Of a stretch of DNA of 64,000 bases, positions 11,501-23,500 are shown piece by piece. The notes beneath the pieces were generated by a model. That model was given only the letters and a program-made list of their open reading frames with translations. It had not been told where the DNA came from and did no database searches. The DNA lies in assembly GCA_947846985.1 (NCBI GenBank), contig CANTUZ010000004.1:57203672-57267671 (forward strand), read 5' to 3'. The DNA comes from Fratercula arctica (taxonomy: Eukaryota; Chordata; Aves; Charadriiformes; Alcidae). A program made the translations under genes and the position numbers. Within the stretch, counting starts at the first letter, position 1. Every line of letters starts with the position of its first letter.

Positions 11501-14500
11501 AGGCCAGCTCATCTTTATTTCACTCTTTGATGTAAGGGCAGTGTGTTTTTCAGAGACATTTCTCAAAGAGGGAAGAGCAGTCATTTGGCACATGAAAGAG
11601 AGCAATGGTGTGAGAATAAGGGACAGCAGAGCACAACGTGTAGCAAGAGCAGAGGGAACACAGAGGCAGCAAAAATAGAAGGCACCTCGGAGTGGAGAAA
11701 ACAATAAAGAGCAGAAATCCATAGACAAGGACCCTGATAAGGGGCCAGAAGGCACACTGGGAGAAGTGGGGGAAGTAGTAGAGAATTACAAGAGCCCTGT
11801 GAGTTACTCATCAGCCACAGGATGGTCATGCTGGCTGAGAAAAAAGCACGGCACTGCCAAAAAGAAAGCTGCCCTTGGGTTGGGGAGGGAAAGATGGGCT
11901 CACAGGCGGCGAGGGCTTCACCCCTGTGCAAAGCGCAGGGCAGCCCTTGCCCTTCCCCGCAGCCCCGGGCTCAAGCAGCGGGTGACAAGTCTGAGCTGAA
12001 GTGCTGCCGGGAGTGTATTTGTGATGTTGAATTTAGATGGGAAAGTAATGAAAAGCATGAGGAAAACATTTTAGTACCATTAATTAATTGGTTTCTATAT
12101 TATATTTAAGGCTCTTGGATGTTTTTTTCAAAGGCAATTAACTCAGCTTTATGTTTCTAGTAAATAAAAATCTCCATTTTGAAGCAGCCCTTTTTAAGCT
12201 GAGTGGAAGAGGAAATCAGACCCCTAATTCTGACCCCTACTCTGCAAATCACCAATTTTTTCCACGGTGAGATTAAATGCACCGTTGTTGTTCTGCCAGC
12301 CCTTAACACAAATTAATGACTTAAATTACCTTTCATCTCACCTTATAAATTCTACCTTGAAGCAGCAGAAAGCCCAAGGGCTCTGGCATACCAGATGAAG
12401 ACAAGTTCACTGCCTCGAATCCTTCCCATCTTGCTCCACTTTACATCAATTCTTTATAAGAAGAGGTCTCCAGGGCTAACAAAGAAGCTGGCCACGCAGC
12501 AGAAGGTGCCATGGGACTTTCGGAGGTAAAAGCCCGTCTCGCGGTGACTCAGTACACTCCATTAGTCCTAGGAAACGCGGGGCACATTGAACGCGGCAGA
12601 TGTGCCCTCACTTGCCAGGCTTCAGACAAATGCAATCAAATCTATTTTAATCATCTATGAAATGCAAATGCGTTCCACTTGCGCACCCGCAAGATCCATT
12701 GTCTTCCTCACTGAAGCATACGATAATGCCAATTAAATGTCGTTGCTAACCTAATAGGTGTTCTGATTGCCTTTGGGAAATTATCTTTACTTTTTTTATT
12801 AGTAGTACTATTATCATTTCACATCACAAAGATTTTAAAATGTTTTAGCATTTGTGTTAGGGCTTGTCTGTGTTCTCCCTCTTTTCGGCTCTGTGGTCAA
12901 CACCCATCCAGACCGAGCAGCGAAACCTGTGCTTGCACTCGGAGGAACAACACTGCGCAATTCCGAGTATTAAAAATACCCTTCCCAACTTCTTCTAACC
13001 GGGCCCTACGCAGATGTGGTAGTTGCATTAATCTGCCGGCAATCTCGCTCACACACGCAGGCTCCCGTACACGCACACAGCCCCTTTGTTGTTCTGCTAG
13101 AAACGGCCAGGCAGGCGTAAAGACGTTTATTCTCAGACCCACATGAAAAATGTTTGCAGTATGTATGTGGCCTACAAAGTCAAGAATGATAAGCATTTAA
13201 ATCAGACTGGCCCATGCAAAGTCAATATTTCGATATCAGAGGAATTGATTCTTGATCTAGTGCCAGCACTGTGTACTCAATGTACTGCAGAAAAATCCTC
13301 GCCCAGCCTTCCTGCCAGCACACTGTTAGGGATGACAAGCATGCAGTTATCTGATAGAGCAGATATTTGTTCCAAAAGACGATTTTCATTTCAAAGACAA
13401 AACATGAAAAGGGCTTACTTGTGGGGAAACCAAATACTGTATTCTCCTCTTGATAAATCAAGCTTTAGAGAAATAAAGCCAAAGAGAGCAGGATTCTGAA
13501 AAGAACTTCTGTAGCTCTTTTCATGCTTTTTCAGCTACTCAGCTGGCTTAACTCTGCCAACTAATAATCCTCTGTTTTCCTAAGATGTGTTGAGAAAGAG
13601 TTTATTTGCAAATAATTATTTAGTGATAAGGACGCATGTCTGTTTGCTTTTAAACAGACCCTACAAAGATAATTAGGGGGTTTATGGTAGAACACTGGGT
13701 TCTCTATGGTTTATACCTTAAGCTGCTAATTATGGGATTTTCAACAGCATCTCCTTTTTTTTCCTTTGCAGAGGACTAAGTATTACTTGACAATAAAAGC
13801 CCTGTTTCAGTGAAAAAGGTGAAATTTCTTTATGTCACGGTCTTGTCAGCTCTCCTCATCACTGGATTTACATAAAAGTAACCAAGTATGAGTAATAACA
13901 GGCGGGAGAGGGAAACATCTTCATACCCTTCGAGACCCAAGGACTAACACAATAGTCCTTTTATACTCTGCAAAGACATCTTCGCTATTTGGATGCGGAC
14001 CTCCAGATACACTGTCTAATTGCAGTTAGCAAGCAGCATGCCCTTGACACAACATAGAATAAATATAACCTGCCCTTTCAAGTGTGTCGCTGTGCTCAAC
14101 ACTTCCTTTATGTGTTCACACTACTAACCAGACCTTACACAAAGAAACTGAACCATGCTTGTACCCGCAAAATTAAATAGTATCACGTTTAATGCTACTT
14201 TATTTTAGGACAACATCAAGAGGGATTGATACCAAACTGCTAGCATCCAGCTAGATTAACTAAGGGCCTGCCTTGCTCACTGCTCTTCCTCGGGGCATAA
14301 TAAATAATTACCTGCATGCTTTATTTCACTGTCAGTTCTTTACACAAGTGCAAACGTGGTGGGTCTGTCCAGTTTCTAAGAGGAGAAGTAAAGGGTAGAC
14401 TGTAGAGAAAATTAATCAGAAGCATATCAGAACCTTACTGGGATGCAGCTCAATTAAATTCAATACATACATCCACTGTGGAGGCCATTAATAAGCTGCT

Positions 14501-14572
14501 AACAATTTCTGTATGTCCCTGCTGGGCTTTATACAACATTTTGCCCCTATAATGAACTCTACAGGCTTTACA

Positions 14573-14640
14573 GGTGGGATTTTCAGAAGTGTTCAACACT
14601 GACCCAGCTCCGCTCTCCTTGAAGTCAGCAGGAATTTTAA
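14573..14640. repeat. old dispersed amniote repeat fragment
   Basis: 'gtgggattttcagaagtg', 'cagctccgctctccttgaag' and 'tcagcaggaattttaa' occur in the order typical of a widespread old repeat whose core reads roughly ctcccattgaagtcaatggg. It is the longest and best preserved of the fragments of this type in the window. The family name is unknown to me. Confidence 0.5.
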
Positions 14641-15161
14641 CCACCAGCTTTAAGGGGGAGGTAGGGAAAGGTCAGCCTCGAATGCTTTTTAAAATCCCAT
14701 CCCGCCAATCTGCTTAAGCCCCGCGCAGCTCGGAGGGGAGAGAAGTTTTGTTGAGTTTATTGCACAGAGTTAGGAGTCTTTGTATATGATGAACATCAGA
14801 TTATGTGCTGCAGAGGCACAGAATATTTTTGCATTGTCTATCTGTCAAAAGAACCAACCTTCAAAACAGTACATAAGCCTACACGAATAAACAAATCATT
14901 CCTACCCAGGGAGGGTAACTTTGCACTCACTTGCATAGCCTAGAGACCCAAAATACAGCTGTTGATTTGGTCCCTTAAACAGAAGAACTCTCAAAAAACA
15001 GAGTTGTATGCAAGACTAATAGGCTGAAAAAAATGCAAACTGAATAGAAAAAGGCCCTGAAATTTTGAAACCTGCTTGTGAGGATCAAGCTCTCTGTTAG
15101 ACGGTGGGAATACAGAGCAAGTAATAGCAGGTCTACTAGTAGGCTGTTGATTCAGGCTTCA

Positions 15162-15187
15162 AATTAATTATAAATTCATAATTAATT
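15162..15187. promoter_or_regulatory. AT-rich inverted repeat with stacked homeodomain-type sites
   Basis: AATTAATTAT at 15162-15171 and its exact reverse complement ATAATTAATT at 15178-15187 flank a 6-base spacer. Each arm carries TAATTA-type core motifs, which are bound by many homeodomain proteins. A regulatory role is inference only. Such low-complexity AT palindromes also arise by chance in AT-rich DNA. Confidence 0.25.
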
Positions 15188-16849
15188 ATGAAGTGCTACC
15201 CCTTGCTCTGCTTTCCCATGGCCTGAGGAAGAGACAGATTCTCAAAAGCTCAGAGCCAATTTCCGTTTTATTTTTAGCCAGTCAATCTCACAAAAGGTCT
15301 TACCTACAACTTGGGGACTTGCTCTTTTATATTCCATCCATGTATAGGCTAATCAGCTGGTGCAGTGATCTGTGACACTTAAATAGGAAAGATGCATATA
15401 AAAGGCAAAGGCAGAGCAGAAGGGACCCAAATACTCTGCCAGGGCCATGGCAAGGGCAAAGCAAGAAGGGTGTCCACCCTCAGCATCCTGTGGAGGGAGG
15501 TGCCAAAGAGGGACAAAGGTCTGGTGATCACCAGCAGCTCCTGCTTCTCTTGTGACCCAAGAAGCAGGAGAGGTCCGTGCCCAAGGATGGAGGAGGACAT
15601 GGCAGGGGTCTGTGGGGTGGGAAGCACCTGGATGCCAGGATGTGCTGTGGGGATGGGGGTGTGTGACCTCTCCATTCCCCCAGCAGCATCCAGCTTGTAG
15701 CTGGGAAGTGAAGAACTCTTCCTCCACAGTGCGAATCTGGCACTGGGTCAAGGACCAACGAACACAATCAGCCAGATCCTTATACCACATGCCACACAGC
15801 ACATCTTCACACGCATCTCCTCCGGCCCAGCTCGAAAGGGACTTGGGTACGAGCTCTGACAGGGTCAAGACAAGAGAAGGGTATGGCAGGAGGCACAGAG
15901 GTCACTCAGGAGAGGGCTTCAGCTGTGGCCACCTCCGGGGCGGTCTCGCTGCACAGGGTGAGTGGGTGGGGGGCAGAGGGGGGACTTTCCGCTGCCATTC
16001 TCTGCAAAGCAGCACTCCTCAGGCCGGCGATCCCTGCATGAGGCATCTTGTGGGTTTGGCTGGGGCTTCTCCACAGGGTGGGAAAGAGATCCCAACAGCC
16101 TGTGCCTTGGTGTGCTTTTCTGTCTGATTTTACCAGCCCCATAGCAAGACCTGGTAGCCTTTACAGAGCTGTCATTTCCTAAAACCAAAGCCAGCCCAAC
16201 TACAGGAGCTGCTCCCGAATTCTCACAGCCATGCTGATCATGCCACAGTCCCAAAGTTGGAGTGCAGCCCTTGGACACAAACCATCACAGGATGCTTGTG
16301 GCTTTCCCACCCTCGCCCAGACATCCCATTAGCAATGGCAAAGCTCCTTTTGTTTCTCTCTGTTATATGAGTTTAAGAGGGATCCATATTAGTCTTATTG
16401 TTATATGTTTATTTATTTTCTAGTCTTTCCACCAATGTACATGGTGCTAAGAAGCAGTATCTGAGAGGACAAATGGTGGCTTATGCAGCTCAGCAGATTG
16501 AAATGATCTTTTGTTTCAGTCATTATTGGAGGATGGAGTGGTTACAGCAGAGTTTTTGCTTACAATTACAAAATCACCATACAGTATGTAATTAACCTTA
16601 AAAACTTTCAGTGTCCAGTAAACATTGATCTGTAATCCATTATGTTTGTTCATTCCAGGGCTGAACAGCCTTAAATAAAATACTGTTCTGTGAATCAGCA
16701 GCCTTTTGGTAGATGGCAGAAAAGAAAAAGTATCCAACCGTGTGGTATTCCCAGCTCGCCTAGGCGTAATTCTGATTAGGAGTAATTCTGAAGAAGGATA
16801 AAGTGATTTGGGGAAGTAACAAGGGGCATTCCACTTGCCCCTTTCCTGT

Positions 16850-16925
16850 GGGCCACTACTTTCCTGTGTAATCTCAGGCAAATCACTTACCTTGTTTTAA
16901 TTTTCTAGTGAAAAAGGAATATATG
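16850..16925 (+). repeat. MIR SINE relic
   Basis: 'gccactactttcctgtgtaa', then 'tctcaggcaaatcacttacc', then 'ttttaattttctagtgaaaa' follow the MIR consensus order (ccacttactagctgtgtgac, cttgggcaagtcacttaacc, tcagtttcctcatctgtaaa). Plus orientation, diverged. Confidence 0.65.
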
Positions 16926-18815
16926 GAACCTCCCATGCTTGCCTGGTCTTCAGAGTAGAAACTGTCTCTAAACATATGTATGTACGGCACTAACCACAAC
17001 ACAGTCCTGGGCCTGATTAGAGATGGTAGCAGTTTTGACAATAAAAATCACTAAATAAATCCTGATGTGTTAGAAAGCCGTTTGACCTAAACCCAACGGC
17101 ACGTGACCAGAAGATGGCAATATTCAAAACGGAGGACTGATACAAGTGTACTTATGGGTCATATGTGTTGCAGTTCCCCCAGGTTACCCCCACCTCCTTC
17201 TGTCAGCGATATGAAACCTCCATAACCGGCTGAAATCACCTTCTGAGCCAGGAGTAGGAGTAGGTAATTTAGTTTCCATGGTAATGCAGTTCTGGACCAT
17301 TCTTAAGCAGAAGCTGCCAAGTATGACAAATGGTAGGTGCTGATTTTTTTATGTGAACAGCTATTCACTATGAATTGAAATGAGATTGCCAAATTCACTT
17401 TCCTTGGGACTGGAGCTAGGGTCAAAAGCTATTGTTACATTCAAGCCATAGTCCAAAACTAGCACTTTAGCCACTCATCTCTAGCTGCAATATAGAATTT
17501 TTTAAGTCATAGAATAAAAATGAATGACTCAATATCAGAGTTGTCAAATAGATGAGACAGATTTACATCAAGCAATTCTAAAATGCTCTGTAGCCATGAA
17601 TTAAAGGAAACATATGACAAATGACTCGTATTCATTCCCTTGTGGGGAAGAAATTCTGTTTTAAACGTCGCTGACTGTTGTGCAGTTCCTATTATATATA
17701 TGTATATATGAAACCCGCATTGGGATAAATACACAAAATGGTAAGGGCTTGAATTCAGCTACTGTTCTTCCATGAGCCATCACTGTATAATAAACCATGG
17801 TAGGTTTTGCACTCTGCTAATCTCCCCAAGCAGTATGTAACTGGTCTTGGAAAATGCTGTAATACAGCAATTAGTAACACGACAAATAAAAGAGGAAAAG
17901 GCCTTTTTATTTTAGCCTTTTCCTTCAGAAAGAAGCAGTGGGAAGACAGGTTGCCAGATCAACTGATGTTTAACACTGTCTCTGCCATAAAAGCAGCCCT
18001 AAAAGCAACTCGGTTTTGCCCAGGCTGGGGCAATGGGGAGGTGGGTCCCGACGGTAGGTTAGTGGGGTGCTGCAGAGCTGCCCACAGCTGCTGCGTGGCA
18101 GCTGCCAGCAGGGGCTGGACGAGCTCCACAAAACTCTCCCAGGGACCCAAGCAGGCAGCTGGCATTGAAGAGCTGCAGGGATTTAGGTGCTGGTCCATCA
18201 AGGGCTACCTGTGGCCTATTTGTGAACCAGCAGACTCTGCATGGTACACCCATGGAAGAAGTGGCTCCCAGAAAGGGATGATCTTCTTCATATTGTCAGC
18301 TCTTCCCATTTGCAGCGTTACCTTTGATAAATACAAAGAAGAGAACAAAACATTGTAAGTGTTGGGGGAAAAAAATAAATAAATTCCCAAGTCATTCAGT
18401 CCCGGAAAGAGGAGAAACACAGCTGAGAAGCATCACAACAAAATAACATTTTCTGCCTTTCCTCACCCTGCTACTCAAAGCCTTTTGTAAGCGTTCATTA
18501 AGCTACCCAGCATTTCTGTGCATTAAAAGAGTAGTTCCCCCTGACATACCCTATTTTCCACTTCTTCTCTGTGAAATGTCTGGAATAAAGGGAACTCATC
18601 CATTGTTTGGATTTTTAGGCATTTACCTAACGCAGTTGATAGCCCCTGGAACTGAGATGTGGGCAGGTGAATGGACTTGTTTGGAGGGACACCGGGGTGT
18701 TTGGGGTGAATCCTGGGTGCAAAAGGGGCAGAGTGGCTCCTCCAAGCCACCCCAGGGCTCAGCACACCCACTTGAGCCTGCCAACCCCCTCCAGCAGTGC
18801 CTGGCACCTGCACCA
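16926..18815. other. unique sequence, no gene recognised
   Basis: Repeat-poor DNA. A short TA-type simple stretch lies at about 17694-17710. The plus-strand frame at 17807-18358 (183 codons) crosses from AT-rich into a GC-rich patch (18000-18260) without splice signals or recognisable protein character, so I treat it as chance. Confidence 0.4.
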
Positions 18816-19458
18816 TGATCACAGACTCACAGAACCACAGAATCACAGAATGGTAGAGGCTGGAAGGGACCTTTGGAGATCATCAAGTCCAACCCCCTAT
18901 GCCAAAGCAGGTTCACCTACAGCAGGCTGGACAGGAACGCATCTAGGCAGGTTTTGAATATCTCCAGAGAAGGAGACTCCACAGCCCCTCTGGGCAGCCT
19001 GTTCCAGTGCTCTGGCACTCTCAAAGTAAAGGAGTTTTTTCCTCATGTTGAGATGGAATTTCCTGTGTTCCAGCTTGTTCTCATTGCCTCTTGTCCTGTT
19101 GCTGGGCACCATTGAGAAGAGTCTGGCCCCATCCTATTGACACCTGCCCTTTAGACATTGATAAGCATTGATGAGATGCCCTCTCAGTCTTCTCTGCTCC
19201 AGGCTAAAACAGACCCAGGTCTCTCAGCCTTTCCTCATCGCATTCCCTTGATCATCTTTGTAGCCCTCTGCTGGACTCTCTCCAGTTGTTCCCTGTCTTT
19301 CTTGAACTGGGGAGCCCAGAACTGGACACAGTACTCCAGATGCGGTCCACCAGGGCAGAGTAGAGAGGGAGGATCACCTCCCTCGACCTGCTGGCCACGT
19401 TCTTTTTAGTGCCCTGCAGGAGACCATTGGCCTTCTTGGCTACAAGGGAACATTGCTG
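18816..19458 (-). mobile_element. CR1 LINE, 5'-truncated 3' end (young avian type)
   Basis: On the plus strand the segment begins with degenerate repeats of CACAGAAT, then 'ggaagggacctttggagatc' and 'atcaagtccaaccccctatg', the hallmark of the 3' end of avian CR1 read in reverse. The match continues collinearly through 'gggcagcctgttccagtgct', 'tgttgctgggcacca', 'ctctgctccaggctaaa', 'tttcctcatcgcattccc' and 'ggacacagtactccagatg' to 'ggccttcttggctacaaggg' near 19440. After 'aacattgctg' it diverges, which is the usual 5' truncation. The copy is about 640 bases long, fairly intact but with substitutions. CR1 inserts without target duplications of fixed length, so none is expected. Frames inside it are not host genes. 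Confidence 0.97.
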
Positions 19459-21822
19459 TGGGTCCCCCCATCTTGCCAGCCCTTCATACACCGCTGCCTG
19501 TGCCATGTCAGTGGCCGCATGGGTGATGCTGGGGGGTGCCAAAGCAGCGTGAGCAGCGGCAGAGACACTCCAGCACTCATTTCCAACTCTCAGAAAGCAA
19601 CAGCAGGTCTCACGGGGGACCCGCATCCTAACGCGGTGGAGTGGAGACATCTGTTATGAGCTGTAATTAGTACCGATGCCCCAAAAGCGGGCTGTCACTC
19701 TCAGCCACCGGAGAGCTAAGCGTGGAAAGGGGGGTCGCTTCGTCCTTGTAGTGCTAAGGGGATGAGTGGTGGCTTTGGGTCTGCTGCAAAACCCAAGCAG
19801 CTTCCCTAGGGATCACCCTGACCAGGGGTGGCCAAAATTTAAGGGATTTAATATTAATTCCAAGCAGGTTGTTACTGTTATTTCGCGACTAATCTCCACA
19901 AAGAACAGCAAGTCTTTGGCTAGCCAGCTCAGCATCAGACACCTGCGAGTGCTGCGGAAACGGACAACTGGGAGGCAAGAAATAGAGTGGGTTACACCAC
20001 TGGCAGGGAGTTTAACTAACGCACCTGAACTTATAACAGATATTAAGAGATAAGGCTTCCCAAATTGCACTGGGGCCACTGCTGGTCCTCATGCCTCCCG
20101 CAAGGGATGCCCGAACCTGTTAGTCACTGGCATACCAGGTAATTACTCAGCCAGCCTTCACCCCCAGATCACTCATATTGATGCAGAGGGCTGTACAATC
20201 TGTAGTTTAGCTCTCTTCAAAAGTAGAGACTTTGTTTTCATCCTAATGTTACGGTTAAAAGCGGGATGCCTGTGCCCCTGCATGCCCCAGACTTTTTCGG
20301 CTGTGCTGAACAGGTAACTGGGGAAAGCACTTACAGCCCACCATGTAATTCCTTCCCTGCACACAAAGAGGGAATATTTGTCACCTGCTGACACACAGCA
20401 CTTCAGAAAAAGTCAGGAGAATTTGTAAGATGGCGAGCAGACACTGGAAATCTGCTTTGCCCAGGAACCTTATTGACTATCATGAGTTTCTCCTCTACAA
20501 AAAGCTCTTACAACTTCATCCACTGTATCTCCCCTGCCACACCTAGACAGTTCTGCAAGAAAGAGAGAGCAGCAGGAAGCTGCACGCTGTTTTTCTTAGA
20601 GGACTTTTTCATTAAACTTAGCCACTGGGCTTTATAATGCAGCCTGCCTGGGACAATGCATTAATAGTCTCATTCTGCCAGTGTGACAGAATGACAAAGA
20701 GCCCAGTATGTGCTGAAATATGCACTCCCCTTGCTAAGCCTGTAATCCCAGCTTTGATTTTTTTTGTTTAAGTAATCAGCAGAAACGTATTGAGGATGAA
20801 TCAGAAATGGCACACTTAATTTCATCTTGTGCTTGGCTTCCATCTTTGATCAGAGACTGAAGAGGACGTGCTGAGGGAAGCGCATGGCTTCCTCCCTCAG
20901 ATGATCTTAAAAGCCAGTTTGTCATACGCAGTAGGCTCCACGGTAATTATTTTCTTGGTCATAACCACAAAATCCATCCTGCCTTCCCTGTAATTTCCTC
21001 CAGAAGGACAGCAAAAGCGCAGACACATTTCCCTAATTGGGGCTCCATTCTGCTCCAGAGCTGCTCTGTCACCTGCTGTCACCTTTCCTCCAGCTGCAAA
21101 CAGATGCTTGAGGTACAGCCCCAAAACAGGTGCCCCAGCCATGAGATCTGTTGCAGAGGGGTTTCGGTCCCCTTGCCCCCAAGCAGCATCACCACCAGGG
21201 ATCTCCGCTGCCACCGTCCTCCAACCGAGGAGCCAGTGTGCCCTTGCTCGTTTGCCTGACACTCGCCATGGGGACGCTGCCACCGCTGCGGCTGTGAGCA
21301 CCCGGTCAAGCTCTCCTGTCCCTTTGGCAGAGCTTCAAAGAGTTGCCAGACTACAGCTGCCATTTCCCATTCTTTGATTTTTAGAAGCTGTTTGCTAACT
21401 TTTTTAATGAGTTTGTGATGCTGACCACACAGTCCCCACCGGCTCTGGCTCTGCAGGATGCCAGCAGACGCACAGAGGGTCGTAGCCCCATGGTGGTTAA
21501 TCGTCACCTTTGTGGGACCCTCTGGCCAGCTCGCAGCACCCTGATTGAGTGCGCTGGGGCTGAGGGCAACCAATTACTGTGAAAATGGGAGACATCATGT
21601 GGAAAGAAGGGTTTAAAGGCCGAATGGCGCACGGCTTTAGTGCACAGGAGAGCAGAAAGAGCAGAAAAGGCAGACCCAGAGGACTGAGGGGTTGTAAAAT
21701 CTGATCACTCTTCTGCTTCAAGGACGTTCACCTTGCGAGGTAAGGAACTGCAACCAACACCAATCAGGGCAAGCAAGCTTGCCTTCAAAGTGCATATGAG
21801 TTACCTCCCTGGTAAGGTCAAC

Positions 21823-21860
21823 AGAAAACTCCCATTGATCTCATGAGGGCTTGGATTTTC
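21823..21860. repeat. old dispersed repeat fragment (CCCATTGA type)
   Basis: 'agaaaactcccattgatctc' followed by 'atgagggcttggattttc' fits the consensus aaaactcccattgacttcaa / tgggagcttggatttt. Short and diverged. Confidence 0.4.
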
Positions 21861-21888
21861 AATTAATGCAAGGCTATTGGACTTTATG

Positions 21889-21915
21889 TGTAATTATGCA
21901 GCATTTGTAATTATG
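21889..21915. promoter_or_regulatory. paired TGTAATTATG direct repeat
   Basis: The decamer TGTAATTATG occurs exactly at 21889-21898 and 21906-21915, with starts 17 bases apart, and a further ATTAAT lies just upstream. The TAATTA cores are homeodomain-type sites. Function is inferred, not shown. Confidence 0.25.
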
Positions 21916-22999
21916 AATTTATCTCTTCTCTGACTTCCAGTTGACTTCTGAAAGGAGGCAATGTATTATATCACTGCTTAATACTGAATGTATACTCGTA
22001 CTTACTTTAAAGCATCATTCTCAGTAATAAAAGCCCATAAACTGACATACTATATTCTTCAGGGCCAGTTTACGAAGCATCATGAAAATAATCTTATTGG
22101 ATTGAACTGTGAGTCTGCATGCTTGAATCTAGTTACTGTACCATTTTACTTATTGTTAACTTAAAACCTTTTTCTTGTGTTAATACATAACCGTAACACG
22201 CTTTCCAAAGACAAGATGCTGAGAGTTGCTTTTTCCATTCTTCTAAAAATTTTGTTTTACAAGCAAGATTCACATAGTCTGCACCTGCTGTTTCAAGAAC
22301 CCTGAGAAGTTGCGAAACTCCCTGGTGTGTCTCAACAAGTTGCTTTTACAGCACTGTTGCATATTCAGAAATTAGTTGTTCATCTCTTCCTCCTATTCTC
22401 TTTTAAACCCATGCGCAGAAAGTCTATTAAACTCAAGTGAGTCAACATTTGTGCTTATGCATTAAGAGTTACAGAAGTCACTGAGCATTACCATGAAGTA
22501 CAAACTGTTCTAGCATGGAAAACTGCATAAAGAGCTACCAGTGAAGAACAGTTTTCTTCCCTTCTGCAACATACTACTTGATGCCAGCTACAGAAACAGT
22601 GGAGGATTTTGGATCCTCCCTGGAGGCTCCAGAGGCTCCCTGGAAATCGGTGTGGCTCCAAAAGCAGGATTACTAGAAGTTTATTGGAATATATAACATT
22701 TTCAAAGTTGAAGCATGGCTATTGTCAAAGGGCAAGGAGATACTTGAGGAAGCAGCTAAGCACCCAGGCATTCCTCCCTGCAGCATACCAGCCATGGAGG
22801 CTGGAGGCAGCCAGGAAGGGAGGTGCAGGTTTGGGACAGGAGGAGGAGTCAAAGCGAGCAGCAAGTACCGGCAATAAGCCAAGCGATAAGCCATGCTGGC
22901 AGAACATTTAGCACTGCTGATAAGTCAAGCCAAGGAGATGGAGATCAGAAAACAACACACCAGGAGGCTGGGAGGTGATGTTCAGATACGAGTCTGAGT

Positions 23000-23165
23000 C
23001 AGAGCCACGTCATGGGGTGAACGCTGACAAGGTTTTGGCAGCAGTGTTTTGGATTACCTCAAGGAAAAAACTGTGAGAAATTGGGAAGGCCAGGTAAAGC
23101 ATAGTCTGCAGTAGTCAAGAGGAGGAGGAGGAGGAGGAGCATCAGCCAGATCTTGGACACAAGTA
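23000..23165 (-). mobile_element. L2/CR1-clade LINE reverse-transcriptase relic
   Basis: Read on the minus strand, 'cttgactactgcag' gives LDYC, and a shifted frame just downstream reads LYLAFP, then EVIQNTAAKTL. This matches, in order, the conserved LINE reverse-transcriptase block of the L2/CR1 clade (pattern: SRLDYCN..LYLGLP....LQ.VQNAAARLL). A frameshift separates the first part from the second and the flanks have decayed, so it is an old dead copy. A GGA/GAG trinucleotide run at 23119-23139 interrupts the block. The copy is more diverged than the young CR1 ends elsewhere in the window. Whether it belongs to L2, L3 or an early CR1 cannot be settled by eye. Confidence 0.72.
23119..23139. 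repeat. (GAG)n microsatellite
   Basis: About six to seven uninterrupted GAG/GGA units, lying inside the LINE relic. Confidence 0.9.
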
Positions 23166-23394
23166 GGAGAAAAGGGATCAGCCTCTGAGACCACTTGGAG
23201 AAAGCTCCATCACCCTTAAACAGTCGCCCAAGCGTACAGGGAAGGAAGAGACGGTGTTACAGCATGAAAAACTGAAAAGGGGATGGTCGTTTATTCAATT
23301 CAAAACCTGGTTTCTCTGCAGCATTCCTCACGCATGTATTAAGCACTACAGAAACATCAACCATTACTTCTTTTTTCTAAATGGGACATTTGTG

Positions 23395-23500
23395 CACAGA
23401 AAGATGAAAAAATTTCCCTCAAGTTGCCCAGCAGGTCAGTGGCGGGGATGACAAATGAACTCAAGGACCTCAAGTCCCAGTTCAGTACAGGGATTTGAAC
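23395..23500 (-). repeat. MIR SINE relic, well preserved
   Basis: 'acagaaagatgaaaaaattt', 'caagttgcccagcaggtcag', 'tggcggggatg', 'atgaactcaaggacc' and 'tcaagtcccagttcagtac' follow the reverse complement of MIR from the core (acagatgagg...cttgcccaaggtcac) through the region reading 'gaaccc..gtctc..agtcccagtccagtgc'. This is the longest MIR match in the window. Minus orientation. It sits about 230 bases from the LINE relic, a common association of the two old families. Confidence 0.78.

Larger units (their letters stand above)
8561..16849. other. unique sequence with GC-richer pockets, no gene recognised
   Basis: The stretch alternates between AT-rich repeat-free DNA (8.7-10.8, 12.0-15.3 kb) and moderately GC-rich purine-biased pockets (10.95-11.95 and 15.38-16.25 kb) where open frames occur on both strands at once. 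The longest frames in the pockets (171 codons minus at 15353-15868, 191 codons plus at 15552-16127) overlap antiparallel and show no domain-like sequence. The parts 12.1-12.4 and 12.6-12.85 kb contain TAATTA-type and octamer-type (ATGCAAAT) motifs in repeat-free context and are reasonable candidates for conserved regulatory DNA. Confidence 0.4.
19459..22990. other. unique sequence with candidate conserved stretches
   Basis: Moderately GC-rich to about 20.1 kb and again at 21.0-21.6 kb, AT-rich otherwise. The parts 20600-20860 and 21830-21990 are repeat-free, carry ATTAAT/TAATTA-type motifs and have the texture of conserved noncoding DNA. Open frames at 20.9-21.6 kb overlap on both strands and are not supported as exons. 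Confidence 0.4.

Noticed and set aside
15353..16127. Long antiparallel open frames (171 codons minus, 191 codons plus)
   Set aside because: They overlap on opposite strands in a GC-rich, purine-biased pocket, have no recognisable domain and no splice context. Low stop density explains them.
17807..18358. 183-codon plus-strand frame
   Set aside because: It crosses a sharp composition change, has no family resemblance and no supporting splice or promoter signal.
19158..19650. Open frames of 83-132 codons on both strands
   Set aside because: They lie largely inside the CR1 copy and are by-products of repeat sequence.
19823..19836. CAGGGGTGGCCAAA resembles a hAT transposon end
   Set aside because: No matching inverted end or 8-base target duplication was found nearby.
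20739..20752. 'cctgtaatcccagc' resembles primate Alu
   Set aside because: The surrounding sequence is unlike Alu and Alu does not occur in birds. A chance match.
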